A stretch of 64,000 nt of DNA from Phascolomyces articulosus. Lineage: Eukaryota > Mucoromycota > Mucoromycetes > Mucorales > Lichtheimiaceae. Of this stretch, positions 11,291-22,826 are shown in pieces. Location: NCBI GenBank assembly GCA_025677815.1, contig JAIXMP010000049.1, positions 186,001-250,000 of the forward strand, given 5' to 3'. Both the position numbers and the translations under genes were made by a program. The notes beneath the pieces are model-generated. The model did not search any database, was not told the DNA's origin, and saw only the letters and a list, made by a program, of their open reading frames with translations. Positions within the stretch are counted from its first letter, which is position 1, and every line of letters begins with the position of its first letter.

Positions 11291-11650
11291 TTTGTTATCG
11301 GACTGCCATATCACCAGGCTTTTGCAGGAATTTGCAAGAATTGATCATGCTGCTCTTCGGTCTGTCTGGAACAAAGCTGTTGATCAGTGTAAAGTATACC
11401 ATGATGGGTATGAAAATGATCGTGTTTTGTAGGTCCTTTTCAAGAGGTTGGTGATCCTGATATCTGTAATGAAGAAGAATATTTTTTTTGAAAATTTTGT
11501 GTCCTAAATGCTTCTCATATATGAAAATAACTAACAATTACTGTATTTGATCCCAATTTTTTATAAAAGCTCGTTCAGAATGTAAACTATATGTTGCTTA
11601 AGTTTGAAGGAAAAAGAACAAAAAATGATAGAGTATTATGAATTTGAATT

Positions 11651-13144
11651 TTGCCACGAATTAATGTCGCGGACTCTATATCAGCTACAGTAACACCACC
11701 CACTATCACTTCAATTAGCGCAGTTCCACCTGGATCTGTTACATCCACACCAGTTCCATTTACATCAGCTTCATCTACACCCAATATTGATAACGACGAG
11801 AATGAAGAAAATGAAGGTGAAGATACTATTGGATCGAAACGATTAAATGATTCCTTATTGGTTAGAATAAGTAGAACATTTTTAGTTAATTCGTTGCCCT
11901 TGTCACTACTGTTGCTTACTATTTCTTTGATTCGTTGCTCTTTGTCCCTTTTAGGAATTGGATAATAGTTTTGACAAACATAAACGTCAAACACTACATC
12001 ATCGATTATATGGTGGAAGTTTATCGAACCTGGCAACCACAAACTCACTGGAAATTTGGTACATTGGATATCACTGAAAAACTTCAACTATTTCGAAATC
12101 GGTTAATCCTTCTTTCCGGAGCCAAACACAGTTTATCGGACAACCGTGACTTATCATTTAGTAATGTTTTTGTAATTACTCCATATCAACCAACCTCATG
12201 TTTACATCGATTTGAACCAAATTTTACAAAGAAATCGTCAAGAATATTAAACGAAAAGAATGCTGACCAGATTTGCCATTTCCTGTATGAACCGGGCGTG
12301 GTATGGTAGATCAAATGATTGGTCGAAGCAACAGTCTTCCGGTCAGAAAATTGTATGTAATGGTACGCCATTTTGGAGATGCATCTGACACTGCTTTCGA
12401 AGAAGATGATTATGATGACGAAGACGAAGAAAAAGAACACAACATCAATAATAATGGACACGCCAACTACAATGAGTTTGTTGTTTTATTATTGACAACG
12501 AACATACTTTATTCTCTTATTGGAATGTTTCAAAACTGGATGCCGGACTGTGTCTTCGAATCAACATTTATTGGACAACATATGTCTCCATTTATGTAAC
12601 CAGTATTTCAACAGACCTCCGTTCAAGTACGACTGGGAGAAACTCATATCAATGGTAATCCAGAGTCATTATTAGCGGACTATGTTGTTTCATATCAAGC
12701 CACAACCAGTGACAAGTTTGACGTGTTGGCGTGTGGGGTCAAACCATGTGGAAAAACATACATTTCTCAACTACAGTCCGATTTCGTGAAATTGGGAAAA
12801 GAAATGAAAGATATGTCGGATGCATTATTGGATTATGATGTAAAATCACCACTTGTAGCTGGTATTTTGATTGAAGAAGAACCATGATTACATACTCAAT
12901 GCGGCTGGTAGAACAGGGATGTTATATATTATACGAACATGGAATGTTGTCGCTTTCGGAATTGCCACAAGATGTTCATAGAATCCCTATTATACTTGAA
13001 CATTTGATGCAATTAGCAAATTTACTTGAAGATACAACAAGAAAAATTGACGAACGCTCACGATCTGATAAAGCAACACAAGCACAAGTGGATTGGAAAC
13101 GACCCTTGGCTGGTACTCCAATTCGAACAAACGAACAAAGATAA
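11651..13144 (+). pseudogene. Second nuclease-like family member, frameshifted
   Basis: Successive plus-strand blocks in different frames read as one protein: a Ser/Thr/Pro and acidic N-terminus (11651-11870); a block with VYRTWQPQTHWKFGTLD and QICHFLYEPGVVW (11950-12308); MVRHFGDASDTAFEED and LLTTNILYSLIGMFQNWMPD (12303-12599); SLLADYVVSYQATTSDKFDV followed by LACGVKPCGK (12660-12760); and YSMRLVEQGCYILYEHGMLSL onward (12890-13144). The pattern aDyvv...fDvlacGvKP resembles a PD-(D/E)XK core in which the glutamate of an ExK motif is now Gly. At least three frameshifts and a TAA at 12597 separate the blocks. I regard it as a decayed member of a large uncharacterised Mucoromycota family; the nuclease interpretation is inference. 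Confidence 0.5.
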
Positions 13145-13844
13145 AAGAAAGAGTTGCACCAAAACCACTACTACACATCGGTCATAACAACACGCTTCTG
13201 CTTTATCAACATTATCATCATCTCCTCAAACATTCACATCAACAACTGTCAATGTCCCCATGTCATCACCGCTACCAATTCTAACTGTCGTATTCTAACA
13301 CTACACCCCATAATAAACATATCGATATTACACAAAAGGCACAGCCTGAACACATACAAATAAGAAAACTTGGATACTCGTGTTTAAAAAAGGAAATTAA
13401 TGTGATTGCGTAACGATGTACTACCTTCGTATAATCCTCTAAAAAGAAAACGTCAAAGAAGATGTCAAAAATAAAATGCGCAGTCCTAGACTTGTCCTTA
13501 TAACCACTTTCATAAACGATAGTAATTACCATATCCCAAGGGTCCCGATTCCTCCATCCATAATATAGAATAGTATAAAATAAGTAACTAAGTCCACATC
13601 CATTATAGATTAGAAAAAGTATAAATAGTCCATTGTAAATGTAATTGTAGGAAGGTCAATTCAACTTTTATTCAAATCTTTCTAATCATCAAAAACTTAT
13701 AAACAAGTCTCAAAGAATTTATATTGTCTATTGTTATTTTATTTTATCTACTCAAATTAACTAAATTCCACACTGACAATAATCATTTTACCATTATCTT
13801 CTCCAACTTGATTACCTACATATTTCTTCGGAACAATCCCTTTA
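13145..13844. other. Intergenic within the decayed island
   Basis: No gene recognised. A His/Gln-rich translation at about 13154-13284 is low complexity and may be the eroded C-terminus of the preceding pseudogene. The sequence then becomes unique and AT-rich until homology to copy A begins at about 13846. Confidence 0.35.
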
Positions 13845-14396
13845 GTTAAAGGTCCATGAAAACTACAAATCAGAGGTTGGTTTGATGAAGAGGCTGTGGG
13901 TGTTGATCGACTGTTGCTATGACTATGGTGCATTGGATTCAATCTGATGTGTGTTTCTCTCTGTGGATCCCATAAAAAAAATTGAGAAAAGAATGGCTTG
14001 ATGGCTCGTTTGATTAATACTTGTTTTATTTAATTTTTAGTGGCGAATATGTTTCTAAAGCGACAACTGAATGTGCCAATGCTGACAGATCTATAAGTGC
14101 TCCCCAGGTTATGTCACGAAGAAAAATTGGAACTAAAGCGGATCTTTTGTTTACTACTCAATTTTTTGAATTTGGAACGTGTGAAGCCGGCAAAACTTCA
14201 GATATCACTAGCACAAAGACATTACAAGAGGCAGGCATAAAAATTCCTCGAACATTGAAAGATATGCTATATGTTTTATCTAACGAATGTCCCAACCAAT
14301 TAAGACAATTAAAAACATGCGGATTGGCGATTTCTGATAAGTCTTATTCTTTGGTAGGAAATAATTTATGGTTATTTAAATTTGAGTAAAAGGTGG
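13845..14396 (+). pseudogene. Nuclease-like gene, copy B, 3' half (direct, truncated)
   Basis: A direct repeat of copy A from its position 4938 to about 5475. It contains KVHENYKSE, MKRLWVLIDCCYDYGALD, the presumed intron, then GEYVSKATTECANADRSI, RRKIGTKADLLF and FEFGTCEAGK, the same Asp and E-x-G-x2-E-x2-K arrangement as copy A. The last exon, with DSPKGYV in copy A, is absent: the frame runs on through the donor site (now GATAAGTC instead of GGTAAGTC) and stops at 14388. Identity to copy A is high at both DNA and protein level, so the duplication is comparatively recent. Confidence 0.6.
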
Positions 14397-14926
14397 GTCC
14401 CAGTGTAATATAATTATATATACTTCGATTGTTTCAATTTTCCATTCTCCCTGATAAAATCCACTTCTACCAACCAGCTTTGACAGCTTTCAGGTTCGAC
14501 ACCACTTTTTTTTTATTGGAAAACTAGTCCATAATAAATGTTCTAAATAAGTATAAAAATATATATTATGGGTTAAAAAGTTAAAATATTCAATTTATAT
14601 GGCCCTGAAAATCTTTAAAGTTGAGGTAAAATTTTGGCGCCTATAAATGAAATACACCCTATTAATGCTAAAACGTAAATAATATACCATAAAAATCAGT
14701 GTTTCTTTCTTTGTGCTGTAAGTATAAATTACTGAAAATATGAATAAATGAAAATCATTGGTTTTTTTTTTTGTTTAATCAGATCAAAAATTATGTAATT
14801 ATTTGTATAATATAAATAAATAATAAAAAAAGGGTACAATAAAAGACAAAATAATAATAATAATAAAGAAAAGAGAGGAATGGGTTCAAGAAAAGCAAAG
14901 AAGAAGAGAGGTATCATTTTGTGTTT
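14397..14926. other. Intergenic, 3' flank of the Sec7 gene
   Basis: AT-rich sequence with no gene recognised. It separates the decayed island from the conserved block and includes the 3' untranslated region of the minus-strand Arf exchange factor. Confidence 0.4.
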
Positions 14927-17900
14927 TTAAAAGACCAAGCGCAGCTGGTCACCAATTTCTTTGATAAGATCAACATCAGATTCATGATAATCGAGATGAA
15001 TCTCAGAATGATGGCTACTACTATTATTATCCTTATTTTCATCACCATCATTTGGAAGTTGTTGTTTTTCAGAACCTTGTTGTTCCGCGTCTATCACTTT
15101 TTGTTGTTCTTGGATTTGAATACTTTTTTCTAATGCATCACAATAGTTTTGATATTTAATAATATCATGGAGGAGATATTTCGATTTGGCTTCCCAATTA
15201 TTCATTGCTTTGACATGATTATGGGTTCGACTTGGGAACTAAAAAAAAAAAAATAGATAGATTTCTGTGAGCAATCGAATGTATTTTTTTTTAAATGTGA
15301 TAAGAGTATTTTCTTAAAAAAAAAACGAACCTTGGCTATCATGCGTGTTTTCAGTTCTCGATGACCATTGATTTCATCATCAAGTGCCTTTAAATGTTTT
15401 TGAAGTGATTCGTATTGTTCTTTTTCATTCAATGTACTAGAAACAAGAGGGGAGGATGGAGGACGCCAGTCATAGATAGTGATAGCATCTGGATCTTGGA
15501 ATTGTTGACCATGGACTTGAGCTTCATCTGTATCCAAGTTCACAATCACATCGAATAAACAGGTTCCCCATCCATACTCCATATTACTGACACCACCCGC
15601 CAAAGGTTCTTTGCTTTGTCTTGCGGCCCAATAATTACATGTTTGTACCCATTGATTCACTTGATCCAAAGAAGCGGCTTGGAATAAATAAACACCACCA
15701 TCAGGTTGCTGAATGGCAAATACGTGAGGTCGTTGTCTGTTATAACCGGGAGGTGGAAGGACGTTGGATAATGTATGGTTTAATGGAATAGTACCAATTA
15801 ATTGAGAATGGGACTATGTAAATGACAGGAAAGAGTTAGCATTGTTATATATATAATTATTTGAACAACAATTCATCAAACGTATAAAGATACTCACTGC
15901 CCATTTATTATTGGTGACTCCACCAAAAGAAGCGGAAACTTGGCCGTTGGATTTACTCAATGAATCAGCTAAATTGGCAAAACTGGCACTACTTGCACGA
16001 AGCATGGTGCGACGATCTATATCACCACCATTATTACCACCGCCAGAGGATTGAAGTGCATACATTTTCAGTTCCCCTTCTGTGACCACAAGGAAACATT
16101 CCTTCCATTCACGATGACGTGCCTTGTGTGTAGCATTTTCAAGTAAATGTTTTCGCATCACAACTCCTTCCTTGATATAAGGTGGTTTATTCGCAAAGAG
16201 AGCAGATCCATGTGTATCCATAAAACTGATCATTGGTTGGAAAGTGGGAGAAAGTGTAGATACACGTGCTGCACGAGAACCAAATGAAGTAGCAGAGCTA
16301 ATCGATGAAAATGATTCACGACGTGGTGATCGTGGTAATGGAGAAGAAGGTCTTGGACCAGAACTTGAACTTGTACGAGGCTAAAATAATCAGGGTACGT
16401 GTGTGTTACATTAGTTTTACCCTTATAAAAAATAAAATATAGACTCCTTTTTTCTACACTCTTTACTTTTTCTAGAATAGTCTCTTACCTGAACTTCTTC
16501 TGGGAATAGCATACTTTCTCGACCTGATCGTCGAATAATTGATCCAACACTACGCTTCAACCCAACCACACGTTTTCCACCTAATATACTTCCACGTTTC
16601 TCGGGAGATTCTTGAAGACTGGATTTTCTTGTCAATGGTTGTAGAATTTGATATTGTTTAACAGAAGAATAAAGTTCCTAATGAATGTCATGTCAGTTAT
16701 CTTACATTAGCTCCTTTATATACACACATGTATATAAAAATTTACTTTTTTCTCTCATGATGAAACCTTACCTTTAAATAGCCTTCTACTTCTGCTTCCC
16801 ATTCCCTTGAAAATTCTGGAGAGCCCTTTTCAATTTCAATACAAACAGATTGTTGATCATGTACTGCCGCCATGGTATTACGTATAAATTCTTGCCGAGT
16901 CATACGACTATAATTGCCTTGTGCAACATGTAAATCCGTATTCAAAAGCAAAACTGAATAAACAACAGCATAGACCACATCTAAATCCCAGAAACCATTT
17001 TTTAATTAGTATATTACTAGATTTACAATTGATAAGAGCAATTTTTGGTTCAAATGTTTACCTGCACTTTTAAGAATGGACCTTGGATTACATGTCCAAT
17101 ATCGATTGGCAAACACTTCAAGAATACGATCAATTTGTTGTGCTTCTGCCTTGAAATAAAGTTTACTACATAATTTTCTATATATTCATATTGCCAAAAA
17201 TAATATTAACAATAATTCATATTTAATGAGTTCCATGTTCTTTCTCTTTTTATATAAATTTTGAATTTTTTACCTGAAGGCACTATCCAATCGCATATGA
17301 GAAAAGGCAAAATTTTCCATATAATGCACCAAAGCATCATTATTGAAAGGTTTCCCTTGACCCAACCATTCTGCAATCTTTTCTCTTGGTACAATCACAT
17401 CATCTTCATTCCATAAATGGTGTGCTGCTTCTTGAGCTTGTTTATCTGTATGCTCTTTGGGTGGAGGTTTAGGTCGTTGTCCAACATCTCCTAGTTCAGG
17501 TGATAAACGGGGATCAAGGACTTGAGCAATTTCTGGATCAGGATCATTCCATGCATCATCCAAAGATTTTGAAAAGTCATCTGATAAAATATTTAATGAT
17601 CGATTACGTTGATGGGTTGCCTTTTTTTCGGATGATGATTTATCGCCAGTAGTAGTACTAGTAGCATTCGCTGTTGTGGCAGTGGAAGTAGTAGTGACAT
17701 TGGAATAGATACTGGTGCTTGTAGGTGTATTTCTATCGAGGGGTTTTGGTTCCTTAATTGGTTTTGCTGATGCTGATGCTGATGCTGATGATGATAAAGA
17801 TGTTGCATTTGTATTATCTTTGATTCTCACACTTCCATTTAATGCTTCCGCTGCCTTATCACGACTTGTTTGTTTATCCGTAGGCGCCAATTCATCATCA

Positions 17901-20301
17901 TTGCTATGTTCTTCTGACTTGTTACCACCATTTTCACTTGCCCATTTAGCAATAGCAGATATACCACTCATACGTTTGTTATTCGCGCTTCCACTATGTC
18001 GTTTCCAATTCAACATGGCTTGGGCAATATCTTCCGGTGGAGGTCGACTTCGTCTCTTTTGTTGTCTAGGCATATTGGCTGCTTCTGCTGCTGCTGTAGC
18101 TAACATTAAACCACCAGCACTTCCAAAATGTCCACCACTTAAGCGTTTGGTTAATTTGGATTCACCTCGCTCACGTTCAATGTCATCTTGAGATGATCCT
18201 GTGGCGTCCACAAATACATCGTCATCATCTTCATCATCATCGTCATCATCGTCATCCTCGTCCTCATCCTCTTCATCACTATCACTTGTATAAGTAGTGT
18301 TACTGCTTGTGGCCGTAGTAGAGGGTTCTTCTTTAATCACTCCCATCGGATCACAATGACTATCTCTTCGAAATCCTGTTTTATCCTCTTCAATGGTTTC
18401 AATGGTATTGAATGAATCAATACTAGATGTTTCAACAACTGCAGGAGATGATGGATCAAGACTTTTCTGGGGTGCTACGCGTCCAGGTTTTCGTTGCATA
18501 TTGTTGGCTACTATTTGTGCTAAATTATCTGAAGGAGGAGGTGGGAAATAAGATGGATTAATGGGTTGACAAAATGTATTGGTTTGAGGTGATGAAGAAG
18601 GTGGTGGGGATGATATGGAGGAAGATGGAGGAGGTGTTGGTGATAATTCTTGCTGTGAACGATGATATTGATGTCGTTGAGGTTGTTGATGTTGTTGATG
18701 TTGCCGTTCATCTTCAATTATATCCATTGTACTTTCACTACCTGAATTATAGGCATCATGGCCAAATGTACTGTAAATAGAATATGCTTTTTTGTTATTG
18801 CTGTTGGATGAAGAAACATGCTCATGTTGTGGTCGTGACTGAGAGGATGGTGTTGGTAGTATGCTGGCTGATACGCTTCTACCATTCGAAGGAGGAGGTG
18901 TTGGTGGTGCAGTTGTAATCGTGGGTCCAGGGGTAATAGCGATAGCAGTATTTGTTGGAGGAGGAGTATTAGAAGGAGGTGGTGGTGGACGACGGCTTGC
19001 TGCAGGACGAGCTAATAGATCGTTAGGGATTCCATTGATATTAAGCGAATCTTGGGATTGAGTAGCACCATTGACAGCTCGCTTTTGAGAATGAGGAGGT
19101 GCAGGAGCTAAAGGGATATTGTGTGGATTGGGTGTTCGACTGGCAATGCGTCCATCAACACCTACGGATATAGGTCTTACACGGGGTGAATCATCCATCA
19201 TATCATCCTCATCTGATGCCTAGAATGATATATTTTTATATAATCCAATTAATAAAAAAAATGATTTAATTTCCTTTCTGCTTTTTTTCTCCTTCTTCTC
19301 TCTGAATTTCTTTTCACTTTTTTTTTTTTTTGATATCCTGTATAATTATTTACACCTCCCTTTCTTTTATCCATTTTATGATGATCCAATGATCATACAC
19401 ACATAACATTCTATATAATTACCTTGCTAAGTTTCCTGAAAATTCTACCAAAACCACCCTTAATTGCCCCTTTCTGCGTTGTCTAAATAAAAGTAAATAT
19501 ATGCAATTTGTATTATATGTATATAAATATAAAGATCAATAATACATGTATATATTTAGAGTAAAAAACAAGTTAATTCAAAGTGGGTGCTAATAGGTGT
19601 GAATTATTCATCCATCCCCTCGATTTATACTTTAATTGACAATCAGAGTAATGTACCTTTTTTTGTACTGCATCATCAGGTGTAGCAGCATCCATTAACG
19701 GATTATAATGTTGAGAATTCATACTTGCCACCATGGAAGTATGTCTTGGTCTACTACCGCCATGACTACTAGTATGAGATGATGAAGAGGAGGATACAAA
19801 TTTATGATGATGGTGATCATCCTCTGCCACAGGTTTACGTCGAACTCTTTGATCTATATTATTACTTTGAGATAATGGATAAGTCTCATATCTTGGTATA
19901 GATGTTTGAGATGAAGTAGGTGTATTAGTTAAAGAGGAGGAAGGTGTCATTGTATGTCTTTGCCGAGATCCAGCTTGTTGAGGTGGTGGAGGTAATGGTT
20001 GATCATAGTGAGGAGGTCTACTAGAATGTTGTTGTTGTTGCTGTGGTTGTGGTTGTGGTGGAGGACTTGGAGAAGGTGACTGACGGAAACGAGATAAAAA
20101 GTTTTTTGAAGGTTTTGGAGATGGAGATGACAAGTCAGTAGAAGAGCTATGACTATGGTTGTGATAACTTGACTGCGGAGCTGTTGTTGATAAGGAACGT
20201 TTTCTATGCTGGTCTTTATTATGGTGGTGGCGTTGTTCCATCGAATCACCATGAACAGCATGAGAAGAAGGAGGTGGTACGATTCGAGAATTAGGTAGCA
20301 T
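14927..20301 (-). CDS. Sec7-PH Arf guanine-nucleotide exchange factor (EFA6/Yel1-like), 9 exons
   Basis: Exons on the minus strand: 20301-19657, 19482-19423, 19219-17274, 17165-17062, 16980-16772, 16677-16489, 16380-15898, 15813-15331 and 15238-14927, all with GT-AG introns and matching phases, about 1476 residues. The first 800 residues are low complexity (His, Gln, Ser, Pro, acidic). A Sec7 domain follows at about 820-990: LYFKAEAQQIDRILEVFANR carries the catalytic glutamate (about E891), and VVYSVLLLNTDLHVAQGN is the hydrophobic-groove motif. A PH domain (about 1110-1270) begins PPYIKEGVVMRKHLLE, and the C-terminus is a predicted coiled coil. Sec7-PH-coiled-coil order matches EFA6/PSD proteins and yeast Yel1, which load GTP onto Arf at the plasma membrane and influence polarity. 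The target Arf is inferred from the family. Confidence 0.85.
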
Positions 20302-20707
20302 GTAAATATATGTAGTGGTATATAAGAATAAGAATAGGAATTAAGGATAGTAGTAATAATAATAAAAATATTAATAATAATAATAAATAATAAAAGAAAA
20401 AAAAAGAAAAGAAAAGAAAAGAAAACGAAAGGTTGTGTATAATAACCCAAATAAGAATTATAATTGAAAGGAAGAAGAAGCGTGTTGTGTGTTGTGATGT
20501 TGCAGGTACCACAACGCTTCAGGGTGTATCTTTTGTTTAACTACCTATTTAATTTGATTATTATAAAAAAATATTGGTTCGTGTAACAACATCCATCATT
20601 TTATTGAAGACTTGCGCTTTTGGGGTTCAATTCCACATGGTAAAAAAACATCCTACTCTATTATTTTATATTTTTATGACTATAGCTATGGGCTATTATT
20701 ACAATTA
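20302..20707. promoter_or_regulatory. Upstream region of the Sec7 gene and 3' flank of the LYR gene
   Basis: The 5' side of the minus-strand Sec7 gene is A/T-rich with repeated AATAAT and AAAAG units (about 20340-20425). No coding sequence is recognised between the two genes. Confidence 0.4.
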
Positions 20708-21169
20708 TTAATTAACATAACGTCTACGCATAGCACGATATTTTCTTAAGTAGTACAGTGTTTCTAGTTCTAAATAATCATTCATATAAAGTGTGTTTAG
20801 TTTTTCTTATTCCTTTTTTCCACGTTTATTTTTTCTTATAATTTTACCTTTGCAAACATATTCACCTAAAGCGATCGATTTTTTGATTTCTTCTTCATCC
20901 GTCAAGTCGCGCTTTTTCATAAACGCCGATTTAAGTCGAGGTCTGAAAAAGTTCTCGTAACCTAATGGATATTCTCGACCCAAATACGCAAGCTTATCAT
21001 ATCCATTTAGTCATTTTACGTATCTCTTTATTTTTATCTCTTTTTTTTCAGTTTTTCAGTATGTTATATAAAAACCACGCGTTTTTTTTGTTGTGGTCTT
21101 CGTTGTTGTTTATTTTATTACCTGTTTATAAAGTGCAATGACTTGAGGTCGTAATGGACTTGTCGTCAT
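20708..21169 (-). CDS. LYR-motif protein, LYRM5/ETF regulatory factor 1-like (3 small exons)
   Basis: Exons 21169-21122, 20992-20848 and 20769-20708 (phases 0 and 1) give 84 residues, too dispersed to appear as one open frame. The start is [16 protein letters not shown], followed by [33 protein letters not shown] and [14 protein letters not shown], ending [18 protein letters not shown]. This matches the LYR (Complex1_LYR) superfamily, and the LGREYP and KYRAM signatures fit LYRM5/ETFRF1, a mitochondrial matrix protein that regulates electron-transfer flavoprotein. The LYR tripeptide appears as LYK, as in human LYRM5. Length agrees with the family (about 85-90). No cleaved presequence is obvious, as usual for LYR proteins. 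Confidence 0.85.
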
Positions 21170-22054
21170 TTGTATAAGTATATGTTTATATTGATATAAA
21201 GTGTGGCGTGTGTTAAGAAGAAGAATAAAAAAAAAAGAGAGGAAAGAGCTGTTTGGTAATAAAAAAAGAGTGTGGGGAAAAAAAGAGCGTCTGTTGCTAC
21301 ATTTTTGGGCTGACTTTTTATAAAAACGCATAGAATTATTTCTGTCATTCTAAATAACTTTATCAAGGTGAAATTTAAAAGAAAACACCTATTAAGCGAT
21401 AGTTGTTCTGGTTATGTTTATTCTTTAAGCTTTTTATCCATATACAGAAAAAGAAAAATATCGAGATAATTCTATAAAGATTACGACTGTCAAAATCTGC
21501 ACGCGCTTTTTCATCATCACTTATTATATTTCTTTATATATACAGGCAGCATGCGAAACGCTAAAAAAAGATCAGATATGTGCCACGGCTTAATGGTGAG
21601 ATGCATAACTTCTATCATGCATAATAAAAGGAACTACAGAAACAGAAAATGGTTTCATTGATCTTTCTATGTAGTTAGCTGTTATAGTAATCCATTGTAA
21701 ATCTAGTTTAAATTAGCTACTACTACTACTACTAACTACTATACGGTATTTTAATGCACAGGAGTTACAGGTATTCTCGTCGTATATAGAATACCGATAC
21801 ATCGCATCAGTTATATCTATATCTATTTTCGTTTTGACACGCCCGCTATGTAACATAATTCAGTACTATATTATTGATGTGAAAATAGTTAGATGTCGTG
21901 GCGATATGCTACTCTGAATATCATTTTGTTTTATAATATCAGACATCCTTTCTACGTACATACAAATACAAGTATAAAACATATTGTTGTAAATACACAT
22001 GCTGTCAATGCTGTTTCTAGTTAAATTTTATAAAAACACGGCTTTTTTATGATC
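21170..22054. other. Intergenic 5' region of the LYR gene
   Basis: No gene is recognised. A (TAC)n run lies at about 21718-21735. Open frames at 21110-21366 on the minus strand are read-through of the LYR first exon and its leader. Confidence 0.4.
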
Positions 22055-22055
22055 A

Positions 22056-22241
22056 TTATATATATAACAACTCAACATCTTGACCTTCAGCCATTCCTAG
22101 TGATTGATAAAAAAAAATATAACGTGTACGGTGATAATGATCATTACATATAAAGTTCCATGAAGGATTACGATGTAATTTGTAGTGTCTTGCAAGAGAA
22201 GGTACTCTATTAGATGTTCGCATGGGTAGAAAGATAGTCAA
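22056..22241 (-). CDS. Possible small protein or terminal exon, unidentified
   Basis: An ATG at 22220 would open 55 codons containing RVPSLARHYKLHRNPSW, FICNDHYHRTRYIFFYQS and LGMAEGQDVELLYI before a TAA. The balanced composition (His, Arg, Trp, Cys) looks more protein-like than surrounding translations. A possible acceptor (TAATAG) before VPSLAR would instead make it the last exon of a longer gene, but upstream exons could not be found. I do not recognise the family. Confidence 0.25.
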   Translation of the reverse strand: MTIFLPMRTSNRVPSLARHYKLHRNPSWNFICNDHYHRTRYIFFYQSLGMAEGQDVELLYI

Positions 22242-22826
22242 TAATTACTAAAAAAAGACTTGTAAGCATATGTGCACATCACACTGTACCACCTTCCCTT
22301 GATTCGAAACTGACAACATAAAAGCAGTTGGAATAAAAACGAATCTTCCTTTTCAAAAGATGCTCAATGGATCATCCAATAGCGATAAAAGAATATAACA
22401 GTAGCTTGGGTGTTGAAAAGTGTTACAGCACGAAATATATAACAATGTAATTCTTAAACTCGATTTTACCAAAAGTTTAGAACGCCAGATAGAAAGAATT
22501 AAATATGTAACTAAAACATATATTCATGCCCAACACTAGCAGTTTAGAATAACGTATGTCCATCATGGATTGAACAAAAAAAAAGCCATCACCAATAATC
22601 ACAGAGGAAGTTAATATCATCAACACCAACAATAATATCTTGCCTATTACAGCAACCAGGCATATCACACATCCCAAACCCATCCTAATCCAAACTCCCT
22701 CAAAAAAGCAAGAAAACATATATATATAGAGAGAAAGAACTGAACAAAATTTCGTGGTTCGTTATTGTTTTCGCATATATATTTATTATATGATGCAACC
22801 CATAATAATAAAGACGATAGAGTAAT
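22242..22826. other. Intergenic, 3' flank of RPS23
   Basis: AT-rich, no gene recognised. It includes the 3' untranslated region of the minus-strand RPS23 gene. Confidence 0.4.

Noticed and set aside
11587..12087. Minus-strand open frame of 166 codons
   Set aside because: Antisense to the second nuclease-like pseudogene, whose plus-strand blocks match better in composition and order.
3410..14396. RIP-like mutation as the cause of decay
   Set aside because: RIP favours CpA, which would turn TGG into TAG on the opposite strand; the changes seen are TGG to TGA and frameshifts, and RIP is not established in Mucoromycota.
14489..14510. GGTTCGACACC followed by a T run, resembling a tRNA 3' end
   Set aside because: No A box or acceptor complement upstream; the T run is one of many in this genome.
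17715..18191. Open frame on the plus strand opposite the Sec7 gene
   Set aside because: An antisense shadow of the low-complexity Ser/Asp/Pro region of the Arf exchange factor.
20605..20640. B-box-like GGTTCAATTCC suggesting a tRNA
   Set aside because: No matching A box, no complementary acceptor stem and no anticodon arm in the preceding 70-90 bases.
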